Shown: positions 8,501 to 19,222, counted from the first letter of the stretch. The stretch is 64,000 nucleotides of DNA from Enterobacteriaceae bacterium B14 (GCA_000307305.1 DF158882.1:243451-307450), one strand, 5' to 3'. Notes: a model not told the origin generated them from the sequence alone. Program-made: numbers and translations.

Positions 8501-11500
8501 TTGGACTGGTATTTGTAAACACCAGAGTCTTGCTTGGTCAGGACAGAGATATACTTCTGCTCGACTAACGCCATCTTTAACTGAGGCAGGGCAATCTTCT
8601 TCAGTGTCGGATCGATAGCAATAATAGAGAGATGTCTTTCTGCATCGCGTGTGATGTAGTCAAGAGCACCATCACCTTTAACCCCAACGAGAGAGTCATA
8701 AGGTGAAACCAGCACTCTAGCTGTTGCGGCAACAGAACGACCACTGCCTGCCTCGAATGCTTCAGAGAGAAGCTGTAGTTGGTAAGTGGCATCGGCATTA
8801 GATTTAAGGTCTAGCGGGAGAGTTGCTAAGCCGTTTTCATCCGTTTTCTGCTCCTGCAATTCGCTCTCAAAACCGTCACTGTTCTTGCTGTTCTCATAGA
8901 ACATATAGTCAGGGAACTGCTCGAAGCTTGGGTAAACAGGGCGAAGTGTCAGCTTGGTGGTGACACGACGATCTTGTGCCGGGGTACCAAACATGTTTTG
9001 CACATCAATAGAGGCTTTCAGATCCAGCGGTTTCACCCAACCTTTTGTGCGGTCTGGCGTGAGCTGGAGCTTCACCTTCATGGTATCTGGCTCAAACTCT
9101 TTTACGTTAACGGTGGTGTGGCCGATCAGGGGGTCATAATCTCGATCTTTACCTTCCAGATAGAGATAGACGCTCCACTCGCCGGTAGGGGCGTTCTCAC
9201 CGGTGGTGTAGTTCAATTCATTAAAACCAGTAGCATCCAGTCTTAGTGGGATGGTATTCATCAGCGTATCGCGAGGATCTCGGATCTCTGCGCGAAGTGG
9301 TACGCCAGTAAGCGCGGTGGTCCAATCAGCGGTACGTGTGATCAAACCTATGTTGAACGTATCGCCTGGGCGATAAACACCACGGTCGGAGAATAGATAA
9401 CTGCTCAGAGTACGAGAGTCTTTCGGCTCTTCGTCTCCACTCACGTCAAAGCGTGATAAATCTATCTCACGGTCATCAAAGGCTAAACGAGTAGGGAGGA
9501 AGGAGACATCACCATTCTGTTCCACGAGATACATGACAGGCTGACGCTCGTTCTTGAATGCATCAAGCGCTGGGAAGCTAACGTGGCCATTTGCGTCAGT
9601 GTTCTGGCTTAATAACGTGACGCCATTCTTTGCCACTACGGAGACCTTCGCACCCTCAACTGGCTGCCCAGACTGGATGGATTGTACGAACACATCACGG
9701 GAGTTGTCTTGTGATTTCTTAGCGATAATCCCAAGGTCTGTAATCACGATAAAGCGTGAATCACCTTCCGGATTATCTCCTTCTTCACTACCGTCGTTAC
9801 CTTCGTATTCATCGTCGTTATTCCCCGTATTTTTAGGGGTCCACGCGTTGAGCGACAGCAGGAAAATACCCCGTTTATTACTCGGGTTATCGGATAGATA
9901 TCTTGAGAGGTCTATCCCTTGGTAGCTGACTTCAGTCGGGTTCCCTTCAGGGAGTGCCGTTTTGTACTCGAAGTGTTCGGTAAAATAATCTGCACTCAGC
10001 GTATGAAAGTTAGCAGAGGTAAACACGCCGTTTTTAAAGGAGGCAATATGCTGTAGCTGGCTTGGGATAACACGTTTAATATCCAGCTTAAGACCTTTCA
10101 TATTACGTGTAGCTACCGTAATACGTTTCTCTCCATTCATGGAGAGCAGCGAGCCTTGTGACATAAAGCGCAGCATTTTTGGATAATCAGGAACGGTAAC
10201 AATACGATAGGTTTTTTGGCGTAGTTGATAGCCACCTGTTGATGTCATTGAGTTATTAATTTCCACCAGAATCTGGCGTAAATAGGGGACATCAAGCTTA
10301 AAGCTAAACAGGGATTGATACTCTTGCTCAGTTTCGTTCATCACCAGATCCAGTGGGGCTGACTGGGATACCACGGACTGATCAATATTTTCCATGCGCC
10401 ACTGATAGACGTCATCTTCAGAGTAGACAGCGTTTTTGTCGGCTGGATTATGCGGTGGTAATAGCCATGCTCTTATCGATTTTTTCAGGTCTTTTTCGCT
10501 AACGTCATCACTCAGAGCGACGAGCAGAGCTCTTTCTCCGTTGCTACCCTCTTTTTCTACCAGTGTAGTATCAATATCGTCGATGCTTAGGCTGTAAAGC
10601 TCAGGGATAGTAACGGACTGCGTTTGAGCTTTGGCGATTTCATTTGCTGGAACGGTAGATTTAATCGCGCTATTAAGGGTAATTTGTGCTTTACCACCGT
10701 TATCCATTGGCTGGATTTTTTCAGAGTGTACCCATGCCGTTAGTTTCTTCTCATCATAGACAACGGAGAATTTCAGGTCTTTGATTTTTTTATCATTAGC
10801 ACCCAAGGTCGCGAGGCTAATCTGTTTTTCAAAGCTAGCGACATCGACTGGCGCATTGAATGTAACTTCAAAGATGGCACTCTTCTTTTTGGGATCTTGT
10901 GGGTCTTGGAAGAATTCGCTCTTATCGAAGGTGTAGCCAAAGTCAGCTTGTTTGAAATCAAAGGTTGTTTTATCAAGCTTGATTTGCGGTGCGAGAAGTT
11001 TCTCTGCATCTAATTTCACCACATAAGTGTCACCCAGCTTTAGCGGCTTCTTTGCGGTAAATACCAAAGTGTTATCGCTTTCCCACTTCCACTCACCTTT
11101 CACTTCTGGCGTGATAGTGACATTCGACTCAATAACTTTGCCGACGTCGGTGACGGGAGCAGCAGAGTTTGAGAAGGTGAGTTTTAGCGTTTGTGGTGTC
11201 GGGTTTCTCTGCTGATAGTTATAGGCAGAATCGGAGATATCGACGGTTGTATCTTGGTATACCATTGAGGCGGCTTCAATAGGTTTTGGCTGGTTAAGAT
11301 GCCAGTTGTACCCATAAAAAGAGGCGCCTGCGGCAGCGATAAGTCCGACAATACCGAGACTAACGCCTTTAGGATGGTTGTTCGTCCACTGTTCTAACGC
11401 ATGAAAGCCACGTTTCATACCTGCAACCCAGCGAGGTGATTGCCAAGCTACGTTACCAATAATGGGCTTGAATATCAGCCCAATAAGGCGGAGGCCATAT

Positions 11501-11568
11501 TTGATCAGCATAAATATGCTGCGACATAGCATGAAGGGTAAGCGTAACAGAAAGCGCAATAAATCCAT
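5590..11568 (-). CDS. yfhM: Alpha-2-macroglobulin family protein with thioester
   Basis: A 1992-residue bacterial alpha-2-macroglobulin, thought to trap invading proteases in the periplasm and to work with PbpC in envelope repair. The thioester motif CSEQ is at Cys1506-Gln1509, in the context 'YPYYCSEQ', so the trap chemistry should be intact. The N-terminus differs from the lipoprotein YfhM of E. coli (1653 residues): about 65 amphipathic and basic residues precede one membrane helix at about 67-88, with no lipobox, so this form is anchored by a helix. Two acidic low-complexity linkers occur, one around residue 585 and one near the C-terminus after 'PPPPEA'. The start ATG at 11568 has a weak GGGATCC upstream. 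Confidence 0.9.
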   Translation of the reverse strand: MDLLRFLLRLPFMLCRSIFMLIKYGLRLIGLIFKPIIGNVAWQSPRWVAGMKRGFHALEQWTNNHPKGVSLGIVGLIAAAGASFYGYNWHLNQPKPIEAASMVYQDTTVDISDSAYNYQQRNPTPQTLKLTFSNSAAPVTDVGKVIESNVTITPEVKGEWKWESDNTLVFTAKKPLKLGDTYVVKLDAEKLLAPQIKLDKTTFDFKQADFGYTFDKSEFFQDPQDPKKKSAIFEVTFNAPVDVASFEKQISLATLGANDKKIKDLKFSVVYDEKKLTAWVHSEKIQPMDNGGKAQITLNSAIKSTVPANEIAKAQTQSVTIPELYSLSIDDIDTTLVEKEGSNGERALLVALSDDVSEKDLKKSIRAWLLPPHNPADKNAVYSEDDVYQWRMENIDQSVVSQSAPLDLVMNETEQEYQSLFSFKLDVPYLRQILVEINNSMTSTGGYQLRQKTYRIVTVPDYPKMLRFMSQGSLLSMNGEKRITVATRNMKGLKLDIKRVIPSQLQHIASFKNGVFTSANFHTLSADYFTEHFEYKTALPEGNPTEVSYQGIDLSRYLSDNPSNKRGIFLLSLNAWTPKNTGNNDDEYEGNDGSEEGDNPEGDSRFIVITDLGIIAKKSQDNSRDVFVQSIQSGQPVEGAKVSVVAKNGVTLLSQNTDANGHVSFPALDAFKNERQPVMYLVEQNGDVSFLPTRLAFDDREIDLSRFDVSGDEEPKDSRTLSSYLFSDRGVYRPGDTFNIGLITRTADWTTALTGVPLRAEIRDPRDTLMNTIPLRLDATGFNELNYTTGENAPTGEWSVYLYLEGKDRDYDPLIGHTTVNVKEFEPDTMKVKLQLTPDRTKGWVKPLDLKASIDVQNMFGTPAQDRRVTTKLTLRPVYPSFEQFPDYMFYENSKNSDGFESELQEQKTDENGLATLPLDLKSNADATYQLQLLSEAFEAGSGRSVAATARVLVSPYDSLVGVKGDGALDYITRDAERHLSIIAIDPTLKKIALPQLKMALVEQKYISVLTKQDSGVYKYQSKMKEEQIAEQPFEINAQGSDFVLATNKPGNFVLVIKNEKDQVLNRVSYTVAGNANVTRSLDRNAELNLKLNQAKYLPGQEIEISIDAPYTGSGLITIERDKVYAAQWFHTDTTSSVQRINVPDYMEGNGYINVQFVRDANSDEIFMSPLSYGVIPFKIDTVGRKAGFQLSSDDVIKPGQNLAIKVTTDSPQRMVVFAVDEGILQVARYTLKDPLDYFFRKRQLSVESTQILDLILPEFSKLISLTSAAGGDAGEGLDLHLNPFKRKRDKPVTYWSGITEVNGEEVFNYPVPDYFNGKIRVMAISVTPDRIGKGQSYTTVRDDFILTPNVPAMVAPGDEFDVSVGVANNLQGLNGNKVDIKVQLTPPPQLEVVGEASRSLSLAEKREGMVTYRLRATNKLGDAPLTFNAVYGDKSSLRKVSTSVRPVMPYRVQTVMGRMSGKNQNVDNLRQMFNEYSQRQSAVSHSPLVLTNGLAQYLSEYPYYCSEQIVSRSIPLILQSKYPEMRGKLNPTEARKQVNDIITTLRSRQNGQGAIGAWRSTPNPDAFVTPYVVQYLLEAKDAGFAVPEDMLKEANASLRTLASSSDESLYDMRLRTFAVYLLTRQGEVTTNAISSIQERLRARYDGSWETDLTALYLASSYRMLKMDAEADKLLQPTWKQLSKAYSDAWWSQNYFDPLVQDATRLYLITRHFPEEAQNIPAQVLENMVSALKSERYTTLSSAMSILALESYSQQIAAQQDVANSLSITAVGKNNSAPQVISTLEGLFAKANFGSDTKTLKFSNTASVPAWYVVAQSGYDIEPPKKAISNGLEVTRDYTDEAGKAITKTTLGQKINVHVKIRSNSQEGLNNIAIVDLLPGGFEVVQQTPPPPEATGDEDESSSDENETASWVSPLAANGSTWQPDYSDIRDDRVIIYGSATNEVQEFVYQIKSTNTGVFMIPPAYGEAMYDREVQAVSVSGGKLTVVAPEEK

Positions 11569-11952
11569 GTTTGGGATCCTTTATCACAGCAATGAACTAA
11601 TCATAAAGCATTAGAGAGATTAAACCCTGACGATAAAACAGAGAGGTAAACGAATCAATAGCAGAGTGTTAATAAGATTATTCTTATGTAAATTTTGTGG
11701 TGAACGAAACAAGTATAAAATGTAGCAAACGCGAAGGTAACTTCAAGTATGACAGTATATTAAGTAGTGGTTGAGGGAATAACATGGTGTTTATAGCAAG
11801 ATGAGAGAGTATCACTGGATTAACACCTCATACTCTAATAAAGTGGGACTGATCTTTTTATGTGATCTATATCAAAAAGATGTGCGATTAATATTTAGAG
11901 CCCATTCTGATAAATGAGTTCTAGGGTGAGAGCGAGAAGCCGGGAGAAGGCA
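11569..11952. other. Divergent intergenic region, yfhM-like / folE
   Basis: These 384 bases separate two divergent genes and must contain both promoters. The part near folE holds an FNR/CRP-like palindrome at 11861-11876. Otherwise it is AT-rich, and I see no small ORF or hairpin worth calling. Confidence 0.6.
11861..11876. promoter_or_regulatory. FNR/CRP-like binding site upstream of folE
   Basis: TGTGATCTATATCAAA contains GTGAT-N4-ATCAA, nine of ten positions of the FNR consensus TTGAT-N4-ATCAA. It also has the TGTGA half of a CRP site, with a weaker second half. It lies about 76 bases before the folE start codon, a usual distance for promoter control. It could serve folE or the divergent gene; no binding evidence exists in the sequence beyond the match. 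Confidence 0.4.
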
Positions 11953-12618
11953 ATGTCATCATTGAGCAAAGAAGCAGTACAGGTACACGCGGCTCTGGAA
12001 GCCAGAGGGCTGGAAACGCCGCTAAAAGGCGTGATGCTGGATCGTGATACGCGTAAGACGCGGATTGAAGAGCATATGACCGAGATTATGAAACTACTCA
12101 GTCTCGATCTTGAAGACGATAGCCTAGCTGAAACACCGCATCGTATTGCTAAAATGTACGTTGATGAGATTTTCTCAGGACTGGATTATGCCAACTTCCC
12201 TAAAATTACCTTAATCGAAAATAAGATGAAGGTTGATGAGATGGTGACAGTGAGAGATATCACACTGACTAGCACCTGCGAGCATCATTTTGTCACCATT
12301 GATGGGCAAGCTACCGTGGCCTATATTCCGAAAGATTATGTTATCGGATTATCTAAAATTAACCGTATTGTCCGCTTTTTCTCCCAGCGCCCGCAGGTTC
12401 AGGAGCGTCTGACGCAGCAAATTTTGACTGCGCTACAGGAGCTATTGGGGACGAAAAACGTTGCCGTTTCTATTGATGCTGTTCACTACTGCGTTAAAGC
12501 CCGTGGTGTGCGTGATGCAACTAGCTCTACAACAACCACCTCTCTTGGGGGGATTTTTAAATCCAATCCCAGCACACGCCAAGAGTTTTTACGTGCGGTG
12601 CGCCACTATAATCGGTAG
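11953..12618 (+). CDS. folE: GTP cyclohydrolase I
   Basis: A 221-residue enzyme that converts GTP to 7,8-dihydroneopterin triphosphate, the first step of folate synthesis. The sequence is close to E. coli FolE over its whole length. The zinc ligands are visible as Cys109 and His112 in 'TCEHHF' and Cys180 in 'HYCVKARG'. The open frame extends upstream to 11914, but the start at 11953 is chosen because AGAAGG sits five bases before it and the protein then begins 'MSSLSKEA', as in E. coli. It is followed by yeiB on the same strand with a 103-base gap, the usual enterobacterial pairing. Confidence 0.97.
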   Translation: MSSLSKEAVQVHAALEARGLETPLKGVMLDRDTRKTRIEEHMTEIMKLLSLDLEDDSLAETPHRIAKMYVDEIFSGLDYANFPKITLIENKMKVDEMVTVRDITLTSTCEHHFVTIDGQATVAYIPKDYVIGLSKINRIVRFFSQRPQVQERLTQQILTALQELLGTKNVAVSIDAVHYCVKARGVRDATSSTTTTSLGGIFKSNPSTRQEFLRAVRHYNR

Positions 12619-12721
12619 TTTTTAACGATACGATGCGGTCTCTTGTTGAGTATTTTCTCGATAGTGAGAGAGTGTGGCGTTTATCCAAGTAATGGAAATA
12701 CAGTGATATGCAAAAGAAACA

Positions 12722-13870
12722 ATGCGACAAAGAATAGCGTCCCTAGACGGCATTCGCGGTATTGCGGTGCTGGGTATTCTTTTACTAAACATTGGTGGCT
12801 TCGGGCTGCCTAAAATCGCTTATCTTAATCCGGCCTATGCGGGCATTCCCTCGTTAAACGACACGCTAACGTGGTCATTTCTGGCTATTTTTGCTCAAGG
12901 TAAGTTTCTCGCCATGTTTGCCTTGCTGTTTGGGGCGGGTCTGGAACTGCTGTTACCGAAGGGCAAGGAGTGGATAAGGTCACGCCTTTCTTGGTTGCTG
13001 GTATTGGGCGTGATTCATTTTATCTTCTTTTGGGATGGCGATATCTTGCTGTATTACGGCTTGATTGGGCTGGTGTGCTGGCGACTGTTACGTGATACCG
13101 CTTCTGCACGAGATCTGATGAAAACAGGGCTTATAATGTACTCGATTGGCCTGGGTGTTTTACTGCTCTTGGGTTTTATCGATAGCGGCTCAAACACCTA
13201 TTGGCAGCCTTCAGCGGAAGATTTGCTGTATGAGTCTCAGTGGAAGCTGACGGGGGGAATGCTCGCCATCCATGAACGTCTCTCTAATCTGGCTTTAGCC
13301 CTGTTGGGAATTATTATCCAGTATGGGTGGCAGCTCGCGGGGATGATGGTGTTCGGCGCAGGCTTAATGCGCAGCGGCTGGCTAAAGGGGCAATACAGCG
13401 TTAGTCACTATCGTAAATGCGCGTGGGTGTTTATCGCGATAGGGTTGTTTATTCAGACCTTCGGTGTGCTGACTCAGGTTTGGCTAAAGTGGGATGCTCA
13501 CTGGTGTATCTACTATCTACAATTACCGAGAGAGTTAAGTGCCCCTGTGACTGCTTTAGGTTATATGGCGTTATGGTTTGGCTACTGGCCTACACTCTCA
13601 CAGTATAAATTTGCGGATTGGATGCGTGCGGTGGGGTCGATGTCTCTCACCAGTTATTTATTACAAACGCTTATTTGTTGCTTAATCTTCTACTGGTTAG
13701 AGGGCTACCAGACTTTCAGTCGATTGCAGATGTTAGCAATGGTGCCCGGAATTTGGCTCTGTATTATCTGTTTTGCTCTGAATTGGCAGCGTTATTTCAA
13801 GCAGGGACCCATTGAATGGGTATGGCGAAAGCTGACTGCGTTTAGCGTTCGTCCTAAGAGAGTTGAATAG
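12722..13870 (+). CDS. yeiB: DUF418 family inner membrane protein YeiB
   Basis: A 382-residue polytopic membrane protein of the DUF418 family, about the same length as E. coli YeiB (385). It begins with 'RIASLDGIRGIAVLGILLLNI', a hallmark of this family that resembles the first helix of acyltransferase-3 proteins. About ten hydrophobic segments are visible. The function is not established in E. coli. It lies downstream of folE and probably shares its transcript. It ends 17 bases before the stop of sanA, which is convergent. Confidence 0.88.
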   Translation: MRQRIASLDGIRGIAVLGILLLNIGGFGLPKIAYLNPAYAGIPSLNDTLTWSFLAIFAQGKFLAMFALLFGAGLELLLPKGKEWIRSRLSWLLVLGVIHFIFFWDGDILLYYGLIGLVCWRLLRDTASARDLMKTGLIMYSIGLGVLLLLGFIDSGSNTYWQPSAEDLLYESQWKLTGGMLAIHERLSNLALALLGIIIQYGWQLAGMMVFGAGLMRSGWLKGQYSVSHYRKCAWVFIAIGLFIQTFGVLTQVWLKWDAHWCIYYLQLPRELSAPVTALGYMALWFGYWPTLSQYKFADWMRAVGSMSLTSYLLQTLICCLIFYWLEGYQTFSRLQMLAMVPGIWLCIICFALNWQRYFKQGPIEWVWRKLTAFSVRPKRVE

Positions 13871-13887
13871 GTGGAAATCAGCGCTTG

Positions 13888-14763
<876 letters not shown>

Positions 14764-14836
14764 TTACTTAGTGAAATGAAGCAAGAAATAGCAGATTGAG
14801 CGTACTCAGATGATTAGATTTTAGTCGCTAGGTTAT

Positions 14837-14882
14837 TTTCACGTTGTAGGGGCGTTTGGAGATGGCTTCCTACAACGTGAAA
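14837..14882. repeat. Perfect 14-bp inverted repeat after maeA
   Basis: TTTCACGTTGTAGG and its exact complement are separated by 18 bases. The repeat starts 13 bases past the maeA stop and lies between maeA and sanA, both on the minus strand. No T tract follows on either strand, so it is not a classic intrinsic terminator; it may be a 3'-end stabilising or Rho-associated hairpin in the maeA transcript. Confidence 0.85.
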
Positions 14883-14895
14883 TCTTAACAATAGA

Positions 14896-16593
14896 TTAGA
14901 ATGACGTCCGTTTATAGTGCCGGTACTGCGGCGTCCAGAAGTGGTGCTCGATCGCTTTTTCTAGCGCTTCATCAGATGTGAGAACAGCAACGCCCTGTAG
15001 CTGTGCTGCTTTGGCGACCTGTAATGCAATGGCTTTAGAAACGGCCTGTATATCATCAATGCGTGGAAGCAGCGATCCCTCACCGTGCTGTGCCAGTGGG
15101 GAGCAATCTGCCAGTGCACGGCTGGCTGCCATAAGCATTCCATCGGTAACACGTGTCGCCCTTGAGGCAATAATGCCTAGCCCGATACCTGGGAAGATAT
15201 AAGAGTTATTGCATTGGGTAATAGGGATCACTCTGTCATGCAGGTTCACCGGCGGGAAAGGGCTACCCGTGGCGACAAGTGCTTGTCCGTCAGTCCAGTG
15301 GAGAATATCTTCTGGCCGAGCTTCGACACGGGATGTAGGGTTAGACAATGGCATGATGATAGGGCGCGGGCAGTGTCGGTGCATTTCACGCACGATCTCT
15401 TCTGTGATTAACCCTGGCTGACCGGAGACGCCGATGAGTATGGTCGGTTTCGCATTACGCACCACATCAAGCAGTGAAATAGCATCGCCTTCATATTCCC
15501 AGTGAGTAAGTGAATCCTGCTTCTGTACCAGCTTATTTTGGAAATCGAGCAGGTTCGGCATCTGATTCGTCAGCAAGCCAAAACGGTCAACCATGAAGAC
15601 CCGTGAACGGGCTTCTTCATCGCTTAACCCTTCCGCTTTCATCTGGGCGATGATCTGCTCTGCAATACCACAGCCAGCCGAACCGGCACCTAAAAATGCG
15701 ACGGTCTGATCGCGTAACTGACTACCTGCGGCACGGCTAGCGGCAATCAGGCAACCCAACGTAACGGCAGCGGTACCTTGAATATCGTCGTTAAAGCAGC
15801 ACAGCTCATCGCGATAGCGTGCTAACAGCGGCATGGCATTTTTCTGTGCGAAATCTTCAAACTGTAACAGTACGTTAGGCCAGCGGCGTTTTACTGCCTG
15901 AATGAATTCATCAACGAAAGCGTTATATTCATCACCCGTAATGCGTGGGTTACGCCATCCCATATAGAGTGGGTCGTTCAGACGCTGCGGATTGTTAGTA
16001 CCTGCATCTAGCACCACTGGCAGTGTATAGGCTGGGCTAATACCACCGCAGGCGGTATACAGAGAGAGTTTACCAATCGGGATCCCCATTCCGCCAATCC
16101 CCTGATCCCCTAAGCCGAGAATACGTTCGCCATCGGTAACAACGATAACTTTGATGTTTTGCGTGCTGATATTTTGCAGCATGTCATCAATACGGTGGCG
16201 GTTAGGGTAAGAGATAAAAAGCCCACGTGCGCGGCGGTAGATATCGGAGAAGTGCTCACATGCTTCGCCTACCGTTGGCGTGTAGATAATCGGCATCATT
16301 TCACTAAGGTGAGCATCTAGCAGGCGGTAGAACAGGGTTTCGTTCGTGTCCTGAATATTACGTAGATAGATATGCTTGTCGGTATCACTGGTGAAATCTT
16401 CAAACTGTTGATAGGCACGGTCAGCTTGTTCTTCAATGGTTTCTATAGCTTCTGGTAACAAACCATGCAGGTTGAAGTTATTACGCTCCTCTTCGGAGAA
16501 GGCGCTCCCTTTATTCAGTAATGGGAATTCCAGCAGGATAGAACCTGCATATGGGATATAGAGGGGACGTTTACTTTCGTATTCAAGTTCCAT
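14896..16593 (-). CDS. maeA: NAD-dependent malic enzyme
   Basis: A 565-residue oxidative decarboxylase that turns malate into pyruvate, CO2 and NADH in the cytoplasm. Length and sequence match E. coli MaeA (565). The catalytic tyrosine is Tyr104 in '[10 protein letters not shown]', the first glycine-rich motif is '[11 protein letters not shown]' near residue 160, and the NAD-binding Rossmann motif is '[12 protein letters not shown]' near residue 300. The ATG at 16593 gives the standard N-terminus. It sits alone between sanA and the yohK-yohJ pair, at the place where E. coli carries cdd. Confidence 0.96.
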   Translation of the reverse strand: MELEYESKRPLYIPYAGSILLEFPLLNKGSAFSEEERNNFNLHGLLPEAIETIEEQADRAYQQFEDFTSDTDKHIYLRNIQDTNETLFYRLLDAHLSEMMPIIYTPTVGEACEHFSDIYRRARGLFISYPNRHRIDDMLQNISTQNIKVIVVTDGERILGLGDQGIGGMGIPIGKLSLYTACGGISPAYTLPVVLDAGTNNPQRLNDPLYMGWRNPRITGDEYNAFVDEFIQAVKRRWPNVLLQFEDFAQKNAMPLLARYRDELCCFNDDIQGTAAVTLGCLIAASRAAGSQLRDQTVAFLGAGSAGCGIAEQIIAQMKAEGLSDEEARSRVFMVDRFGLLTNQMPNLLDFQNKLVQKQDSLTHWEYEGDAISLLDVVRNAKPTILIGVSGQPGLITEEIVREMHRHCPRPIIMPLSNPTSRVEARPEDILHWTDGQALVATGSPFPPVNLHDRVIPITQCNNSYIFPGIGLGIIASRATRVTDGMLMAASRALADCSPLAQHGEGSLLPRIDDIQAVSKAIALQVAKAAQLQGVAVLTSDEALEKAIEHHFWTPQYRHYKRTSF

Positions 16594-16773
16594 GAAATTG
16601 CTCTTTTTATCAGATTTCGGATGGCGTTTTTCTAGGCCGATCGTAAGAGATACTAAAAATATGTACAGTCTTTGTTACAAAATTTGGATATTAGACCCAA
16701 TAAATGAGAGCTAGATCTCATATTTTGACCTGATATTTTTCATCTTTGCACATCGCGGTTTGCCGCCGATATA

Positions 16774-17463
16774 TTAACCAAACAGCGTGAGCAGAATAGG
16801 AAAGAGAAAGGGTGCAATCAGTGAAGTGATAATCCCGCAGATAACGAGCGCCAAAGAGCTGAATGCCCCTTCCTGAAAGTCTAGCTCTGCACAGCGAGCT
16901 GTGCCTAGTGCGTGAGAGGCTGTCCCCATCGCCAATCCACGTGCGGCTTTGGTTTTAATCTTAAGTTTATTGAAAATAGTATGGCCGAGAACGGCACCGA
17001 GAATACCGACAAAAATCACGCATACAGCACTGATAGCAGGGATCCCGCCGAGCGAATGAGATACCGCCATGGCAATCGGCGTTGTTACCGATTTTGGCAA
17101 TACTGAGGCGGCAATCTCAGGTGTTGCACCTAACCACAAAGCAATGGCGGTTCCCGTTACCATTGCCACTACGCTGCCGATAAAGCAGATACTAATGATG
17201 GATTTCCAGCGTGACCTAATCTGGTGAAGCTGTTCATAGAGTGGAAAGGCCAGTGCGACAACAGCAGGTTGTAGCAGGTCATTCAGAATATGGCTGCCTT
17301 GGAAATAGTGCTCGTAAGGGATATTCGTCAGCAAAAGAATAGGAATAATAAGCACCATCGAGACGAGAAGCGGATTTAGCAGCGGCATTTTAAGCTTTGT
17401 CGCCAGTTTTTTGGCGGCGAAGAAAACAATAATAGTAAGGGGTAAAGACCAGAGCCAATACAT
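16774..17463 (-). CDS. yohK: LrgB/CidB family membrane protein YohK
   Basis: A 229-residue polytopic membrane protein of the LrgB/CidB family, similar in length to E. coli YohK (231). Typical stretches are 'LPKSVTTPIAMAVS' and 'GTASHALGTARC'. Family members are paired with a CidA/LrgA-like partner and affect murein hydrolase activity or small-molecule export; in E. coli YohJK has been linked to 3-hydroxypropionate export. The start ATG is one base after the yohJ stop, with AGAGGAG inside the end of yohJ, so translation is coupled. Confidence 0.92.
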   Translation of the reverse strand: MYWLWSLPLTIIVFFAAKKLATKLKMPLLNPLLVSMVLIIPILLLTNIPYEHYFQGSHILNDLLQPAVVALAFPLYEQLHQIRSRWKSIISICFIGSVVAMVTGTAIALWLGATPEIAASVLPKSVTTPIAMAVSHSLGGIPAISAVCVIFVGILGAVLGHTIFNKLKIKTKAARGLAMGTASHALGTARCAELDFQEGAFSSLALVICGIITSLIAPFLFPILLTLFG

Positions 17464-17464
17464 G

Positions 17465-17896
17465 CTATTTCTCCTCTTTATGAGTGTTAGAGGAGCGGTG
17501 GCGGCGGAGATCCTGCATCTGTCTCACATCTCGTACTCGGTGAAAATAGTTTGAGCTGTAGGCCACTACTAACATAGTGATAAAGGTACTGATAAGGCAG
17601 GAGATAACAATAGGGCCAAACTGGCTAACCAGTAATTGATAGTAGACCATGACACCAACACCAATCGGCACAAACAGCAGTGCCATATAACGCACTAACA
17701 GATGGCAACCTGGTTTCACCCATTCAGAGGGGAGGATCTGTGAGGCGAGTAGAGCAAACAGAATCAACATACCGATAATGCTGCCGGGGATCTCGATGGG
17801 GAGCAGAGACGAGATGCCGATACCCGCATATAAGCATAGATAAATAATGATAAAGGCTCTGATGTAATACCAGCAGAGCGTCAATGCATGGAGCAT
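17465..17896 (-). CDS. yohJ: CidA/LrgA family holin-like protein YohJ
   Basis: A 143-residue membrane protein with four hydrophobic segments, matching E. coli YohJ (132) through '[21 protein letters not shown]' and '[15 protein letters not shown]'. It is the CidA/LrgA partner of YohK, encoded immediately downstream. The C-terminal tail is basic and slightly longer than in E. coli. The ATG at 17896 has AGGTA about eight bases upstream. Confidence 0.92.
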   Translation of the reverse strand: MLHALTLCWYYIRAFIIIYLCLYAGIGISSLLPIEIPGSIIGMLILFALLASQILPSEWVKPGCHLLVRYMALLFVPIGVGVMVYYQLLVSQFGPIVISCLISTFITMLVVAYSSNYFHRVRDVRQMQDLRRHRSSNTHKEEK

Positions 17897-18028
17897 GGAA
17901 AGTACCTAAGATGTCAGAGTGTCGAGACTATCAAAACAAGAGTGCTATTCTCCGCTTTTTATCTGCTCGGAAAAGCAATTTTTCATGGTGATGGCACGTG
18001 TTGTATGGAAAGTATGGCTACCAATACC

Positions 18029-19222
18029 TCATCGCGTGTTGTTTTTTGTCAGATAAAAGCCGTGATAGAAAAAGTAGAGACTGATGATAGCGCAGGCGAT
18101 CAGGGCGTAAAACATCGTGTGTGGAGGAGTATAACTTAGTAGCGTACCGCACAGAATGGGATTTATTGCCCCACCCAGATACCCCAAACTTTGTACACCA
18201 TAATAGCTCCCCTTTAGATGAGCAGGGGCGATAAAGTCGATGAACAGATATTCGGCGGGAATAGCAATGATCTCTCCTAAGGTAAATACGGCCATTGCTA
18301 TCACCCAAATAGGGATCGAGATGGCATTCATAAAACCTATTAGGCCAAGAATAAAGAAGAGTGTACCGAAGGTTAGCCAGCGCATTAGGTTTTGCGGTGT
18401 AAGCCTGCTGCTCAGGAAATATTGCAGAGTGATCACCACCATGGCATTGGTGGTCATGACGGCACCAATCACCTTATAGACGTAAGCGGCATCAGCGATG
18501 GTGATGAGGTATTGCGAGATATAGCCGGAAAACTGCCCAAATACAATTGCACCCATAATGCTGCCGAGAGTGAAGAAGATCAGTCGTTTGTCATCACGTA
18601 ATATCACCAAGGTCTGTTTAAAGCTAAGTGGTGGGTTTTCTAGTGTTTCGGTATCCCCCAGAGTTACAGGCTGTTTTTTTAGCCAAACACTCAACACAAT
18701 AAGCACCGCTAACGCTAGTGTTCCCGAGAAAACAAAGGGAGCGAAGGTGTTCATGCTTGCAGCGAAGACCCCCAATGCAGGTCCTATAGCCCAACCAACA
18801 TTAATTAGCGTGTAGTTAGCCGAAAATGCCTTGATTCTTTCATCAACAGCTAGCAGTGCGGCAAAACTGGCCTTAATTGCGATACTGAAAATCGTGTATG
18901 CCGCATGAAAAAGAGCGAGCACGGCGATAAAGCCCAGCGGATGGCTTATCCACGGTAGCATTAAAAAACAGAAGGCAAAGAGAGAGATGGCAGTGAGAAT
19001 GAGCTGGTTTTTATTGAATCTATCCACCAGATAACCGCTGTACAGACTGGTTAAGATACCAATGGTCAGGCTGATGCCTAATATGAACCCTACGCTGTCC
19101 GGTGCAAGCTGAAAACGCTCAACCAGATAGATAGTGATAAATGGCAGCGTGGCGGCACGGCTGATGGTGAGAACCAGCGATGACAGTAACAATGCAATAA
19201 TCAGGGGAGGAAAATGTCTCAT
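18029..19222 (-). CDS. MFS transporter, YdeE-like
   Basis: A 397-residue transporter of the major facilitator superfamily with about twelve membrane helices. It resembles E. coli YdeE (395 residues), reported to export dipeptides, through 'SSLVLTISRAATLPFITIYL', 'INVGWAIGPALG' and 'FTLGEIIAIPAEYLFIDFIAP'. The frame is open up to 19315, but the start at 19222 is preferred: it fits the family N-terminus, and GTAGG lies upstream. That start is seven bases past the rarD-like stop, so the two genes probably form one transcript. Exact substrate is not known. Confidence 0.85.
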   Translation of the reverse strand: MRHFPPLIIALLLSSLVLTISRAATLPFITIYLVERFQLAPDSVGFILGISLTIGILTSLYSGYLVDRFNKNQLILTAISLFAFCFLMLPWISHPLGFIAVLALFHAAYTIFSIAIKASFAALLAVDERIKAFSANYTLINVGWAIGPALGVFAASMNTFAPFVFSGTLALAVLIVLSVWLKKQPVTLGDTETLENPPLSFKQTLVILRDDKRLIFFTLGSIMGAIVFGQFSGYISQYLITIADAAYVYKVIGAVMTTNAMVVITLQYFLSSRLTPQNLMRWLTFGTLFFILGLIGFMNAISIPIWVIAMAVFTLGEIIAIPAEYLFIDFIAPAHLKGSYYGVQSLGYLGGAINPILCGTLLSYTPPHTMFYALIACAIISLYFFYHGFYLTKNNTR

